In this document: positions 38,878-49,331 of the stretch, piece after piece | How the letters are laid out: the number at the start of each line of letters is the position of its first letter | How positions within the stretch are numbered: position 1 is the first letter of the stretch | Assembly: GCA_025359085.1 (NCBI GenBank) | Contig: JANYHL010000057.1 | Coordinates: forward strand, 1 to 64,000 | Source of the DNA: Gammaproteobacteria bacterium | GTDB taxonomy: Bacteria > Pseudomonadota > Gammaproteobacteria > Burkholderiales > Burkholderiaceae_C | DNA length: 64,000 nucleotides | Direction: 5' to 3' | The notes under the pieces: model-generated | What the model saw: only the letters and a program-made list of their open reading frames with translations | Databases searched by the model: none | What the model was told of the DNA's origin: nothing | Made by a program: the position numbers and the translations under genes

Positions 38878-40674
38878 TCAGGCCAGGGCAGCATCCGTAT
38901 CCATCAACACCTTGCTGCCGGCGCGTGCCGTGCGCATCAGTGTTGCGGTTTCGGGGAACAGTTTGGCAAAGTAGAAGCGCGCTGTCTGCACCTTGGCCAA
39001 GTAGAAGGGGTCGGCGTTGCCCGCGGCAATTTCACGCAGCGCTACTTGCGCCATGCGAGCCCAGAGGTAACCAAACACCAGGTGCCCGGTCACGCGCAGG
39101 TAGTCCACCGCTGCCGCACCCACTTCGTCGGCATTCTGGAAACCCTTGAAACCAATTTCGGTGGTGAACTTGGTCATCTGGTCGCCCAGAATGGCAATCG
39201 GGGTGATGAATTCGGCCATCTTTTCGTTGACGCCTTCTTCGGCCACCAGCTGACCGATGAGCTTGCCAAACTTGCGCAAGGTGGCGCCGTTGTTGCCCAG
39301 GATCTTGCGCCCCAGCAAATCGAGCGACTGGATGGTGTTGGTGCCTTCGTAAATCATGTTGATGCGGTTGTCGCGCGCATACTGCTCCATGCCCCATTCT
39401 TTGATATAGCCGTGGCCACCAAACACCTGCAGGCAGGCGTTGGTGGAGATATGGCCGTTATCCGTGATGAAGGCTTTAACAATCGGGGTCAGCATGGCCA
39501 GCATTTCGCCGGCGTCCTTGCGGATCTTTTCATCGGGGTGGCTGTGTTCTTTTTCCAGCAACATGGCGCTGTAGCACAACAAGGCGCGACCGCCCTCGGC
39601 GTAGGCCTTGGCCGTGAGCAGCATCTTGCGCACGTCCGGATGCACGATGATCGGATCGGCCGGCTTGTCCTTGGCCTTGATGCCGGTAAGTGAGCGCATC
39701 TGGATGCGATCCTTGGCGTAGGCCAGGGCGTTTTGGTAGGCGACTTCGGTCTGACCGAGCGACTGGTTGCCGACCCCGAGGCGGGCCGCGTTCATCATCA
39801 CAAACATGGCCTGCATGCCCTTGTTGGGTTGCCCCACCAAGGTGCCGACCGCATTGTCAAGCACCAGCTGCGCCGTGGCGTTGCCACGGATGCCCATTTT
39901 GTGCTCCAGGCCGCCACAATAAATGCCGTTGCGCGCGCCCACCGAGCCGTCCTGATTGACCAGGAATTTTGGCACGATGAACAGACTCACGCCCTTGATG
40001 CCGACCGGCGCATCGGGCAGCCGGGCCAACACCAGATGGATGATGTTGCTGGCCATGTCATTTTCACCGGCGCTGATAAATATCTTTTCACCACTGATTT
40101 TGTAGGTGCCGTCGGCCTGCGGCTCAGCCTTGCTGCGCATCAGGCCCAGGTCAGTGCCGCAATGCGCTTCGGTCAGGCACATGGTGCCCAGCCACTCGCC
40201 ACTGGTCATTTTGTGCAGATAAGTCTGCTTTTGCGCTTCGGTGCCGTGCGCGTGCAAGGCAGCATAGGCGCCGTGCGTCAGCCCCGGGTACATGGCCCAG
40301 GACTGGTTGGCACTGTTGAGCATTTCATAAAAACACTGGTTCAAGATGTGCGGCAAACCCTGACCACCGTATTCCGGTTCGCAGGCCAGCGCAGCCCAAC
40401 CGCCTTCAACGTACTTCTTGTAAGCCTCCTTGAAACCGGTGGGCGTGGTGACCTCATGCGTCACCGGGTCTAGCTTGCAGCCCTCGGCATCACCACTCTG
40501 ATTGAGTGGGAAAGCGACCTCAGCGGCAAATTTACCGCCTTCTTCCAGCACGGCGTTGATGGTGTCAACATCGATATCGGCGTGTTTCGGGATAGCCGTC
40601 AAATCGTCAACGACATGGAGCAGTTCGTGCATGACAAACTGCATGTCGCGCAGCGGGGGGGTATAGCTAGGCAT
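38878..40674 (-). CDS. Acyl-CoA dehydrogenase (long form with C-terminal domain)
   Basis: YTPPLRDMQFVMHELLHVVDDL...MCLTEAHCGTDLGLMRSKAEPQADGTYKISGEKIFISAGENDM...QVFGGHGYIKEWGMEQYARDNRINMIYEGTNTIQSLDLLGRKI. Confidence 0.93.
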   Translation of the reverse strand: MPSYTPPLRDMQFVMHELLHVVDDLTAIPKHADIDVDTINAVLEEGGKFAAEVAFPLNQSGDAEGCKLDPVTHEVTTPTGFKEAYKKYVEGGWAALACEPEYGGQGLPHILNQCFYEMLNSANQSWAMYPGLTHGAYAALHAHGTEAQKQTYLHKMTSGEWLGTMCLTEAHCGTDLGLMRSKAEPQADGTYKISGEKIFISAGENDMASNIIHLVLARLPDAPVGIKGVSLFIVPKFLVNQDGSVGARNGIYCGGLEHKMGIRGNATAQLVLDNAVGTLVGQPNKGMQAMFVMMNAARLGVGNQSLGQTEVAYQNALAYAKDRIQMRSLTGIKAKDKPADPIIVHPDVRKMLLTAKAYAEGGRALLCYSAMLLEKEHSHPDEKIRKDAGEMLAMLTPIVKAFITDNGHISTNACLQVFGGHGYIKEWGMEQYARDNRINMIYEGTNTIQSLDLLGRKILGNNGATLRKFGKLIGQLVAEEGVNEKMAEFITPIAILGDQMTKFTTEIGFKGFQNADEVGAAAVDYLRVTGHLVFGYLWARMAQVALREIAAGNADPFYLAKVQTARFYFAKLFPETATLMRTARAGSKVLMDTDAALA

Positions 40675-40676
40675 GG

Positions 40677-41393
40677 TTACTTATCTTTCAGGTTGCGGTG
40701 AGATGCGGGGGTACGCGGTGATGCGCTGGCGCCAGACTTGCCGTAGCGCGAGATAATGTTTTCAAAGCCGATGTTGGCACGCTCAACGGCGCCGGGTAAG
40801 CCCAAAAAACGCGCCTCGAAATGCAGGGCCAGAATGAGCCCATGAATCTCAAAAGCCATTTGATGCGCTTCGGTATCGGGCTTGATGTGGCCGACTTCCC
40901 GGGCCTGTTCAACGGCGCGATCTACCGCCGCCAACCAGATGTTGACCGAATTCACCAGCGCGTCGCGCACTGGCCCGGGTCGATCATCAAATTCCACGGC
41001 ACCGCTGATAAAGATGCAACCGGATTGAATCTCCACGGACACACGCTTCATCCAGTTCGCAAAAAGTGCCCGTACGCGCGGCAGACCCCGATCGGCCTGC
41101 ATGGACGGCTCAAAAACATGGGCATAAAAGCTCTCGAAGTGCGCCCGAATAACAGAGATCTGCAGCTCTTCACGCGATCCGAAATGGGCAAAGACGCCCG
41201 ATTTACTCATCCGGGTCACCTCGGCCAGGGCACCAATGCTCAGACCTTCCAGCCCGATCTCTGCGGCCAAGCCCAAGGCGGCGTCAACAATGGCTTGCTT
41301 GGTTTGCTGGCCTTTTTGCAGGGCCGACCCAGCGCCCGCACCCAAGCGGCGGCTGGAAGATGCAGAGGGGGCAAGTGATTGTTTAGGTGTCAT
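40677..41393 (-). CDS. TetR/AcrR family regulator
   Basis: IVDAALGLAAEIGLEGLSIGALAEVTRMSKSGVFAHFGSREELQISVI. Confidence 0.9.
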   Translation of the reverse strand: MTPKQSLAPSASSSRRLGAGAGSALQKGQQTKQAIVDAALGLAAEIGLEGLSIGALAEVTRMSKSGVFAHFGSREELQISVIRAHFESFYAHVFEPSMQADRGLPRVRALFANWMKRVSVEIQSGCIFISGAVEFDDRPGPVRDALVNSVNIWLAAVDRAVEQAREVGHIKPDTEAHQMAFEIHGLILALHFEARFLGLPGAVERANIGFENIISRYGKSGASASPRTPASHRNLKDK

Positions 41394-41403
41394 GGCGCAA
41401 AAA

Positions 41404-41417
41404 AGAACGATCGTTCT
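41404..41417. promoter_or_regulatory. Perfect 14-bp palindrome, candidate TetR autoregulatory operator
   Basis: AGAACGATCGTTCT 11 bp upstream of the TetR start. Confidence 0.7.
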
Positions 41418-41649
41418 ATTTTGCAGCAATTCGGTTCGCAGCGGATCAGAAAAACCTCAACTAGAGAGATTTTTCTAGTAAGAGCAAGGGTTTACCCGCA
41501 AAAACAAGCGCTTATTGGGCGCCACCGGCTGCTGTTGTGCGCCCAAACCCTCAATACCCAAGGTCTCGAGGTCACTTTTTTTCAGTCACTTCGGCGCCGT
41601 CTTGCCGACCCGACCCTAAGGGACAAACTTCACGGTAGCGTGGACTGGT

Positions 41650-42399
41650 TCAGAGCATCAGGGCCAGGCTGGCTTCGAGGTGCTCGCACGGCAATCGCTT
41701 GAAATGGGAGCGCGCAAAGCGCTGCAGGCGTCCGACGACAAAAGCAATCAGGACGGACGCGCGCACCTGGGTATCCAGACTGGGCGTGGCCGAACCACTC
41801 AACTCGGCACCTGCGCGCAGACTTTGTTTGAGACCGGACTCGATTTTATCGAAAAATTGGTTCATGCGCTGTTGCAGGCGCTCGTTCTCGAACACCAGCG
41901 CATCGCCCACCATGACGCGGGTCATGCCAGGGTTTTTTTCGGCAAATTGCAGCAGCATGGTGACCACCTGTGCGGCCTGGCGCACGCCGGACTGGGCGAC
42001 TGCCTCGACATCCAGCGCTGGACCCGTCCCGGCGGGTGCCAAGGTCGGCAGGACGGGCGAACTTTGGCGTTCGGCAATTTGGTTGACCAGCGAAAACACC
42101 GAGTGTTCAATGAACTCAATCAGACCCTCAAACATCTGTGCCTTGCTGGCAAAGTGTCGGTACAGCGCGGCCTCGCTGACTTCGAGACGCGCTGCCAGGG
42201 CGGCGGTCGTGATGCGCTCGGCGCCGGGCTGCTCCAGCATCTGCGCCAGGGCCTGCAAGATCTGCTCCCGTCGCTCGCCCGGCCTCAGCCGCTTGCGCGT
42301 TGGAACGGCCGGTTCACGCTGGCCCACGCTTGGGAAAGAGAGCAGGGAGGAGGTTAATTCAGCGTCAGACATGGGCACAGGGTGATGGATTGAATCCAT
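41650..42399 (-). CDS. slmA: Nucleoid occlusion factor SlmA
   Basis: RREQILQALAQMLEQPGAERITTAALAARLEVSEAALYRHFASKAQMFEGLIEFIEHSV...EKNPGMTRVMVGDALVFENERLQQRMNQFFDKIESGLKQ. Confidence 0.9.
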   Translation of the reverse strand: MDSIHHPVPMSDAELTSSLLSFPSVGQREPAVPTRKRLRPGERREQILQALAQMLEQPGAERITTAALAARLEVSEAALYRHFASKAQMFEGLIEFIEHSVFSLVNQIAERQSSPVLPTLAPAGTGPALDVEAVAQSGVRQAAQVVTMLLQFAEKNPGMTRVMVGDALVFENERLQQRMNQFFDKIESGLKQSLRAGAELSGSATPSLDTQVRASVLIAFVVGRLQRFARSHFKRLPCEHLEASLALML

Positions 42400-42611
42400 T
42401 TTCGCATAGCGCTACCAAGGGTTTTTGCGGGGGTGACGTTCAGGCCGGAAAGACCAGGGTGAAACAAGCACCGCGCGCTGCCCACGACACAACCCACGAT
42501 CCCCGTGATGCACACGGGTGGCGTCGCGCCAACGCCGACTTTTATCGCTTGAAAATGACTCCGCTTAAACTCCTAATGATGCACTTTGTAGTTGAATCCG
42601 CGAATAAAACG

Positions 42612-42655
42612 GGACGCTAGCCCGCGTGGAATAAGCCTATGCAGCTATAAATTCA
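42612..42655 (-). repeat. Dispersed intergenic repeat family, copy E
   Basis: GGACGCTAGCCCGCGTGGAATAAGCCTATGCAGCTATAAATTC. Confidence 0.7.
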
Positions 42656-42696
42656 GGATAAACCGGCGCAAGCAATCCCGCACGGCGAGGTGCAAA

Positions 42697-43461
42697 CTAC
42701 AGCAGCGCGTCGTGCAAGGCCACATATTCCTGTGTGAGCTTGTGGCTCGGTTCCAGAAAGATCATCGGCCGGGACTGCTCGTGCGACTCTCGAATCTTGA
42801 CCGAGGAACTCAGGTAGGGCTGCAACACCGGCAGGCCTTCGTCAATCAGCGCCTGCACCAGGCGCTGCGGCAGGTTGGCGCGCGGCTGAAACTGGTTGAC
42901 GATGATGCCCTCGACCTGCAGGTCGGCATTGTGGTCGGCCTTGATCTCCTGCACGTTCTCCAGCAGCGTGTAAAGCGCCCGGCGCGAAAAATCGTCGCAA
43001 TCAAATGGAATCAGGCAGCCCTGCGCCGCCGTCAGGGCCGAGCGGGTGTAGAAGTTGAGCGCTGGTGGCGTGTCGATGTAGATCTGGTCGTAATCAGCGG
43101 CCAAAGCGACAAGCGCGTCGCGCAACTTGTAAATCTTGTGGCGCGATTCGAGCTTGCCATGCAGTTCATCGAGCAGCGCGTGCGAGGGCATCAGGTCCAG
43201 TCCCTCCCAGCGGGTGTTGACGATGAAATCGCCCGGCGGCTTGTCGCGGATGGTGAACTTCAGGCTTTGCTCAAAGAACTCGGCCACGTTGGGTTGCTTG
43301 GCGGTGGCCTCATCGCCGAGCAGGTAGCGGGTCGAGTTGCCCTGCGAGTCGAGGTCGATCACCAAAGTGCGCAAGCCCTGCCAGGCACTGATGGCCGCCA
43401 GATTGCAGGTGATGGTGGACTTGCCGACGCCCCCTTTTTGGTTGAACACGACATGCTGCAT
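42697..43461 (-). CDS. ParA family ATPase
   Basis: MQHVVFNQKGGVGKSTITCNLAAISAWQGLRTLVIDLDSQGNSTRYLLG deviant Walker A. Confidence 0.92.
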   Translation of the reverse strand: MQHVVFNQKGGVGKSTITCNLAAISAWQGLRTLVIDLDSQGNSTRYLLGDEATAKQPNVAEFFEQSLKFTIRDKPPGDFIVNTRWEGLDLMPSHALLDELHGKLESRHKIYKLRDALVALAADYDQIYIDTPPALNFYTRSALTAAQGCLIPFDCDDFSRRALYTLLENVQEIKADHNADLQVEGIIVNQFQPRANLPQRLVQALIDEGLPVLQPYLSSSVKIRESHEQSRPMIFLEPSHKLTQEYVALHDALL

Positions 43462-43506
43462 AACAAGCGCCCGTTTGAGTTGTGATGACGCCTAGTTTAA
43501 GACCTG

Positions 43507-45042
43507 CTAAGCCGAACGCAGCGCCCGGCGGTACTGCATCGCCTCGGCTACATGCGTCACCTGGGTGGTGCGGGCAGCGGCCAGGTCGGCGATGGTACGC
43601 GCCACTTTCAGGGCCCGGTGCGTACTGCGTGCCGACCAGCCCAGGCGGGCCGCGGCCATGTTGAGAAACTGGGCGGCAGCCTCGTCGAGCAACAAGTGGT
43701 GGTCTATTTCCTGGCCCTGCAGCGCCTGATTGGCCTTGCCTTGGCGCGCCATGGCGCGCTCGCGCGCCGCGGTGCAGCGGGCGCGGATGTCGGCGGTGGC
43801 CTCGCCCGCGCTCGCCTGCAGCAACTCCGCCGCCGGCAAGGCCGGTACCTCCACATGCAGGTCAATCCGATCCACCAGCGGGCCGCTCAGCTTGCTCTGG
43901 TAGCGCGCCACCTGGTCCGGCGTGCAACGGCAGACCTTTTGCGCCGAGCCGAGGTAGCCGCAGGGGCAGGGATTCATGGCGCCAATCAATTGAAAACGGG
44001 CCGGAAATTCGGCGCGTCGGGCCGCGCGTGAAATCGTGATGACACCCGACTCCAGCGGCTCGCGCAGCGCCTCCAGCGCCGCGCGCGGGAACTCAGGCAA
44101 TTCATCCAGAAACAGCACACCATGATGCGCCAGTGAAATCTCGCCGGGCCGCGGTGGCGAGCCGCCCCCCACCAGCGCCACGGCACTGGCGGTGTGGTGC
44201 GGGCTGCAGGTGGGCCGCTGCGCCCAGCGCTCCAGCGAGAAGCGCCCGCCCAAACTGGCCACGGCCGCGCTTTGCAGCGCCTCCTCGGTCGTCATGGCCG
44301 GCAGCAGGCCGGCAAAGCGTTGCGCCAGCATCGACTTGCCCGAGCCCGGTGGCCCCATCAGCAGCAGACTGTGCCCGCCCGCTGCTGCAATCTCCAGCGC
44401 GCGTTTGGCGCCCAGTTGACCCTTGACATCGGCCAGATCCAGGTATCGGACAACCTCGCCCTGGGGTGCGGCCCGGACGCGCGACCAGCCGGGCGCGGGC
44501 CCTGCTGGTGGCGTCTGGGCGTCTTGCGGTAAAAAATGCTGCACCACGTCGAGCAGATGGCGTGCGCTATAGACCTGCGCATCCGGCACCAGCGCGGCTT
44601 CTTCGGCGCTGCCCGGCGGCAACACCAGTTGCGTCACCACCCCGCTGGCGTGCAAAGCCAGGCTCATGGCCAGGGCGCCGCGCACCGGGCGCAGCTCGCC
44701 CGACAGCGACAACTCGCCGGCAAACTCATAGCCGGCCAGCCGCGCCGCGTCGATCTGGCCACTGGCGGCCAGAATGCCCAGTGCAATCGGCAGATCAAAA
44801 CGACCGGAGTCTTTCGGCAGGTCAGCGGGCGCCAGATTGACCGTGATGCGCTTGTTGTTCGGAAACTCCAGCCCCGAGTTTTGAATCGCCGAACGCACCC
44901 GCTCGCGCGCCTCTTTCACCTCGACATCGGCCAGACCGACCAGCGTGAAGCTGGGCAGGCCATTGGCCAGATGCACTTCCACGGTCACCGCCGCGGCCTC
45001 CAGGCCAAGCAGGGTACGGCTTTGCACCAAAGATAAACTCAT
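43507..45042 (-). CDS. comM: YifB/ComM family Mg-chelatase-like AAA ATPase
   Basis: MSLSLVQSRTLLGLEAAAVTVEVHLANGLPSFTLVGLADVEVKEARERVRSAIQNSGLEFPNNKRITVNLAPADLPKDSGRFDLPIALGIL; Walker A GPPGSGKS. Confidence 0.93.
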   Translation of the reverse strand: MSLSLVQSRTLLGLEAAAVTVEVHLANGLPSFTLVGLADVEVKEARERVRSAIQNSGLEFPNNKRITVNLAPADLPKDSGRFDLPIALGILAASGQIDAARLAGYEFAGELSLSGELRPVRGALAMSLALHASGVVTQLVLPPGSAEEAALVPDAQVYSARHLLDVVQHFLPQDAQTPPAGPAPGWSRVRAAPQGEVVRYLDLADVKGQLGAKRALEIAAAGGHSLLLMGPPGSGKSMLAQRFAGLLPAMTTEEALQSAAVASLGGRFSLERWAQRPTCSPHHTASAVALVGGGSPPRPGEISLAHHGVLFLDELPEFPRAALEALREPLESGVITISRAARRAEFPARFQLIGAMNPCPCGYLGSAQKVCRCTPDQVARYQSKLSGPLVDRIDLHVEVPALPAAELLQASAGEATADIRARCTAARERAMARQGKANQALQGQEIDHHLLLDEAAAQFLNMAAARLGWSARSTHRALKVARTIADLAAARTTQVTHVAEAMQYRRALRSA

Positions 45043-45241
45043 CCGGATTCCTTCCCAAAAGGGTGCGCCAAAGTTTGTTGAGCGCTCACCCATGCGCACC
45101 AAGGCAGTGCCACCTGTTTTTTTATACAGATATCTTAACGCAGCCGCGACGAACCGGTTTACGGGGGCAGCACCGCAGACAAGCGGAAGTTGGCACGGAC
45201 CGTGCATAGAGATCTCATCCCTTAACTCTCTGGAGCACTTT

Positions 45242-46150
45242 ATGAAGCTGAAAAGAAACAATGCCCTCATCCTGAGCACACTGCTTGTCAGCGCCGCCGC
45301 GATAGCGCAAACCGCCACACCTGCGCCGGCCGCCGCAGCCGCGCCTGCGTCACCTTTGACGGAAAACCTCGGACTGGTAAGTCAATACGTGTTTCGTGGT
45401 TTGACCCAAACCAACGGCCAACCTGCGTTTCAGGGCGGCCTGGATTATGCCCATCCGTCAGGCTTTTATGTCGGTACTTGGCTCTCAAATATTAGTTGGT
45501 TCACCGACCAGAATGCCGGCGTCAAGAGCGCGCCGGTGGCGCTTTCTTCCCCGGCCAGCGTCGGCGCTCCCTACACGCCCGGGGCAAGCAACGCGGCCAG
45601 TTTGGAATGGGATATGTACGGTGGCTACAAAAATACATTCGCCACTGACTGGAACTACGATGTCGGCATCATCCAGTACTACTATCCGGGCCGCTATGAC
45701 AGCGTTGGCGCATACCGGCAGCCCAACACGACGGAGGTTTATGGCGCAATCGGCTACAAGTGGTTAAGTCTGAAATATTCCAAGGCAATCAGCTCCTATA
45801 CCTTTGGTGTCAATGAAAGCAAAGGGGCGGACTACATCGATTTGTCGGCGGCAGTGCCCTTGGGCGAAAGCGGCGTGAGTTTGCAAGCCCATGTTGGCCA
45901 CCAGCGCTATCCGGGCAATCCCAATGTCGGCTACTGGGGTGGCTCCGGCGGCAACAACAGCTACTTCGACTACACGGACTACAAACTGGGGCTGACCAAG
46001 GAATACCAAGGTTTCAATTTTGGCCTCGCCTGGACCTATGCGGACACCAAAGATACCGCGCCGGACAACGACACGACCACCTACATGAACGCATTTGGCA
46101 AGAACATTGGAGGTAATCGAGTGGCCTTGTCAGTGACCAAGACCTTTTGA
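45242..46150 (+). CDS. TorF-family putative porin
   Basis: Signal peptide; LTENLGLVSQYVFRGLTQTNGQPAFQGGLDYAHPSGFYVGTWLSNISWF; C-terminal aromatic F. Confidence 0.88.
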   Translation: MKLKRNNALILSTLLVSAAAIAQTATPAPAAAAAPASPLTENLGLVSQYVFRGLTQTNGQPAFQGGLDYAHPSGFYVGTWLSNISWFTDQNAGVKSAPVALSSPASVGAPYTPGASNAASLEWDMYGGYKNTFATDWNYDVGIIQYYYPGRYDSVGAYRQPNTTEVYGAIGYKWLSLKYSKAISSYTFGVNESKGADYIDLSAAVPLGESGVSLQAHVGHQRYPGNPNVGYWGGSGGNNSYFDYTDYKLGLTKEYQGFNFGLAWTYADTKDTAPDNDTTTYMNAFGKNIGGNRVALSVTKTF

Positions 46151-46162
46151 GCCGAAAAGTAA

Positions 46163-46543
<381 letters not shown>

Positions 46544-46585
46544 GCGCTGCCAGCACCTCACACCCCACCTGATGAGAGAACTACC

Positions 46586-48136
46586 ATGAAAAAATTACTT
46601 GCCTCCCTCACCCTGGGCTTCTGCCTGTTGGCCGGCAGCACCGCCGCACTGGCACAAACCCCGGCTGCCGAGCCCGCAGCGGCTCCCATCGCCGCCGCCT
46701 CGGCGGATGTCAAGCCCGCTGACACGGCGGCACCGGCTGCTGGGGCCGTCGCTGCCGCAGCCACGCCGGCCGCCGCAGCGGCCGTTGCCGCCCCGGCCCC
46801 GATGCCCAACAAGGGCGACACCGCCTGGATGATGGTCTCCACCTTGCTGGTGATCCTGATGACGGTGCCGGGTCTGGCGCTGTTTTACGGCGGGCTGGTG
46901 CGCTCTAAAAACATGCTGTCGGTGCTGATGCAGGTGCTGGTGACGTTCTCGCTGATCGTCGTGTTGTGGTTCATCTATGGCTACAGCCTGGCGTTCACCG
47001 AGGGCAACGCCTTCGTCGGCGGCTTTGACCGGCTGTTCATGAAAGGCATCTGGGACAACGTGGCGGGCACCTTTGCCAACGCGGCTACATTCAGCAAGGG
47101 GGTGGTGATTCCCGAGATCGTGTTTGCCGCTTTCCAGGCTACTTTTGCCGGTATCACTTGCACCCTGATCGTCGGCGCCTTTGCCGAACGCATGAAGTTC
47201 TCGGCCGTGCTGATGTTCTCGGCGCTTTGGTTCACCTTCAGCTACGCCCCGATCGCCCACATGGTGTGGTTCTGGATGGGTCCTGACGCCTATGGCACCA
47301 AGGAGGTGGTGGACGCGATGAACGCCAAAGCCGGCTACGTCTGGCAATCGGGCGCGCTTGACTTTGCGGGTGGCACGGTGGTGCACATCAACGCGGCGGT
47401 GGCCGGTTTGGTCGGCGCCTTCATGGTCGGCAAACGCATTGGCTACGGCAAGGAATCCATGGCCCCGCACAGCCTGACCTTGACCATGGTGGGCGCCTCC
47501 CTGCTGTGGGTCGGTTGGTTCGGCTTCAATGCCGGCTCGGCCCTGGAAGCCAACGGCTTTGCCGCGCTGGCTTTCATCAACACCTTCGGCGCCACGGCGG
47601 CCGCGGTGCTGGCCTGGTCTGTGGGCGAAGCGTTGATGCGCGGCAAGGCCTCCATTCTGGGGGCGGCCTCGGGCGCGGTGGCGGGCCTGGTCGCCATCAC
47701 ACCGGCCGCTGGCAATGTGGGCGTCGGCGGTGCCCTGGTGATTGGCACGGTGGCCGGCTTTGCCTGCCTGTGGGGTGTCAATGGCCTGAAGAAACTGCTC
47801 GGTGCCGATGACTCACTCGATGTGTTTGGCGTGCACGGTGTCGGCGGTGTCGTCGGTGCGCTGCTGACCGGCGTCTTCAACTCGCCCGCCCTGGGTGGGC
47901 CCGGCTATGTGGCCGACTGGGTCACCGCCACCATGGTGACCAGTGCCGACTACTCGATTGCAGCGCAGGTCTGGATTCAGGCCAAGGCGGTGTTGACCAC
48001 CATCGTCTGGTCGGGCGTGGTGTCCCTCGTTGCCTACAAGATCGTTGACCTGACCATCGGTCTGCGGGTGAGCGAAGAAGACGAGCGCGAAGGCCTCGAC
48101 ATTACCTCGCACGGCGAGACCGCTTACAGCCGCTGA
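46586..48136 (+). CDS. amtB: Ammonium transporter with Ala/Pro-rich N-terminal extension
   Basis: DTAWMMVSTLLVILMTVPGLALFYGGLVRSKNMLSVLMQ; immediately downstream of glnK. Confidence 0.95.
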   Translation: MKKLLASLTLGFCLLAGSTAALAQTPAAEPAAAPIAAASADVKPADTAAPAAGAVAAAATPAAAAAVAAPAPMPNKGDTAWMMVSTLLVILMTVPGLALFYGGLVRSKNMLSVLMQVLVTFSLIVVLWFIYGYSLAFTEGNAFVGGFDRLFMKGIWDNVAGTFANAATFSKGVVIPEIVFAAFQATFAGITCTLIVGAFAERMKFSAVLMFSALWFTFSYAPIAHMVWFWMGPDAYGTKEVVDAMNAKAGYVWQSGALDFAGGTVVHINAAVAGLVGAFMVGKRIGYGKESMAPHSLTLTMVGASLLWVGWFGFNAGSALEANGFAALAFINTFGATAAAVLAWSVGEALMRGKASILGAASGAVAGLVAITPAAGNVGVGGALVIGTVAGFACLWGVNGLKKLLGADDSLDVFGVHGVGGVVGALLTGVFNSPALGGPGYVADWVTATMVTSADYSIAAQVWIQAKAVLTTIVWSGVVSLVAYKIVDLTIGLRVSEEDEREGLDITSHGETAYSR

Positions 48137-48151
48137 ACCGGATCGCGCAGC

Positions 48152-48186
48152 AAGCCCCCCGAGCCAGCGGCTCGGGGGGCTTTTTT
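48152..48186 (+). terminator. Intrinsic terminator after amtB
   Basis: AAGCCCCCCGAGCC-AGC-GGCTCGGGGGGCTTTTTT. Confidence 0.92.
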
Positions 48187-48325
48187 GCATGGTTGATGGG
48201 CGTTTTCTGGCGTTACGACTAAGATTCAGGACCGGCAGCGCTTCTTCATCCAGGGGAACTCTGCAACGCAGGGCACAATCTCCGCTCTGACGACAGCGCT
48301 GAAAATGGAGAGCGAGCAGGGTCTT

Positions 48326-49279
48326 ATGGGCTTAATCAAGAGCAACTGGCAAACCATCACCCCCCAACCCTGCCTGCTGGGCGAATCGCCGTTTTGGCAT
48401 CCGCACGAGCAACGGCTGTACTGGGTCGATACTGCGGGCCGCAAGATCCTGCGCACCCAGCCCGGCCAGGACGTGATTGAGACCTGGGCCATGCCGAGCG
48501 AGCCTGGCTGCATCGCCCCGGCCGCCAACGGCGGCTTGGTGCTGGCGCTGCGCCACGGTGTGTTTCGCGCGCGCGAATGGGGTGGGCCGCTGCAATCCAT
48601 CGCCACGCTCGATTACAACCCGACGCAAATGCGCGCCAATGATGGCAAGTGTGATGCGTTCGGACGTTTCTGGATTGGCACGCTGGACGAAACGCGGGTG
48701 GCGCGCAATGCCGCGCTCTATTCGATGGATTGCCGCGCGGGTGCCACGCCGCAGATCGAGCGCCAGCTCGATCAAACCGTGTTGCCCGCCAGCACCGCCA
48801 ACGGCCTGGCCTGGAGCCCGGATGACCGCACTCTGTACTGGGCCGACACCCCCAGCCACACGATTCACGCTTGGGACTACGACCTGAGCCGCAATCGCCT
48901 GACGGGGCAGCGCACTTTCGCTCAGTTCGCGCCCAAGCCACCGGGCTGGCAGTTTGACCGGGCCGACGACAACGCGGGCTACCTGGGCCGCCCGGATGGC
49001 GCGGCCGTCGATGTGCAGGGCAACTACTGGGTCGCCATGTACGAGGGGCGGCGCGTCTGCCAGCTGGCGAGCGACGGCACGTTGTTGGCCGAATTTGTCA
49101 CACCAGCGCAATGCCCGACCATGCCCTGCTTTGGCGGCGAGGACTTGCAGACGCTGTATCTCACCACGGCGCGCCAGGGCCGCAGCGCGGCCGAGCTGGC
49201 CCACTTGCCCGAGTCGGGCTGCGTGCTGGCCATGCGCGTCCCGGTGCCGGGCCTGCCGGTCAACTTCTTCGTCGATTAA
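48326..49279 (+). CDS. SMP-30/gluconolactonase/LRE family protein
   Basis: LGESPFWHPHEQRLYWVDTAGRKILR...NDGKCDAFGRFWIGTLDE...TANGLAWSPDDRTLYWADTPSHTIHAWDYD; in-frame start also at 48305. Confidence 0.9.
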   Translation: MGLIKSNWQTITPQPCLLGESPFWHPHEQRLYWVDTAGRKILRTQPGQDVIETWAMPSEPGCIAPAANGGLVLALRHGVFRAREWGGPLQSIATLDYNPTQMRANDGKCDAFGRFWIGTLDETRVARNAALYSMDCRAGATPQIERQLDQTVLPASTANGLAWSPDDRTLYWADTPSHTIHAWDYDLSRNRLTGQRTFAQFAPKPPGWQFDRADDNAGYLGRPDGAAVDVQGNYWVAMYEGRRVCQLASDGTLLAEFVTPAQCPTMPCFGGEDLQTLYLTTARQGRSAAELAHLPESGCVLAMRVPVPGLPVNFFVD

Positions 49280-49331
49280 GCGTTACCCTTAGCGTCATTG
49301 CCCACCCCGCCACTCTTCAAGCCCGCACCCC

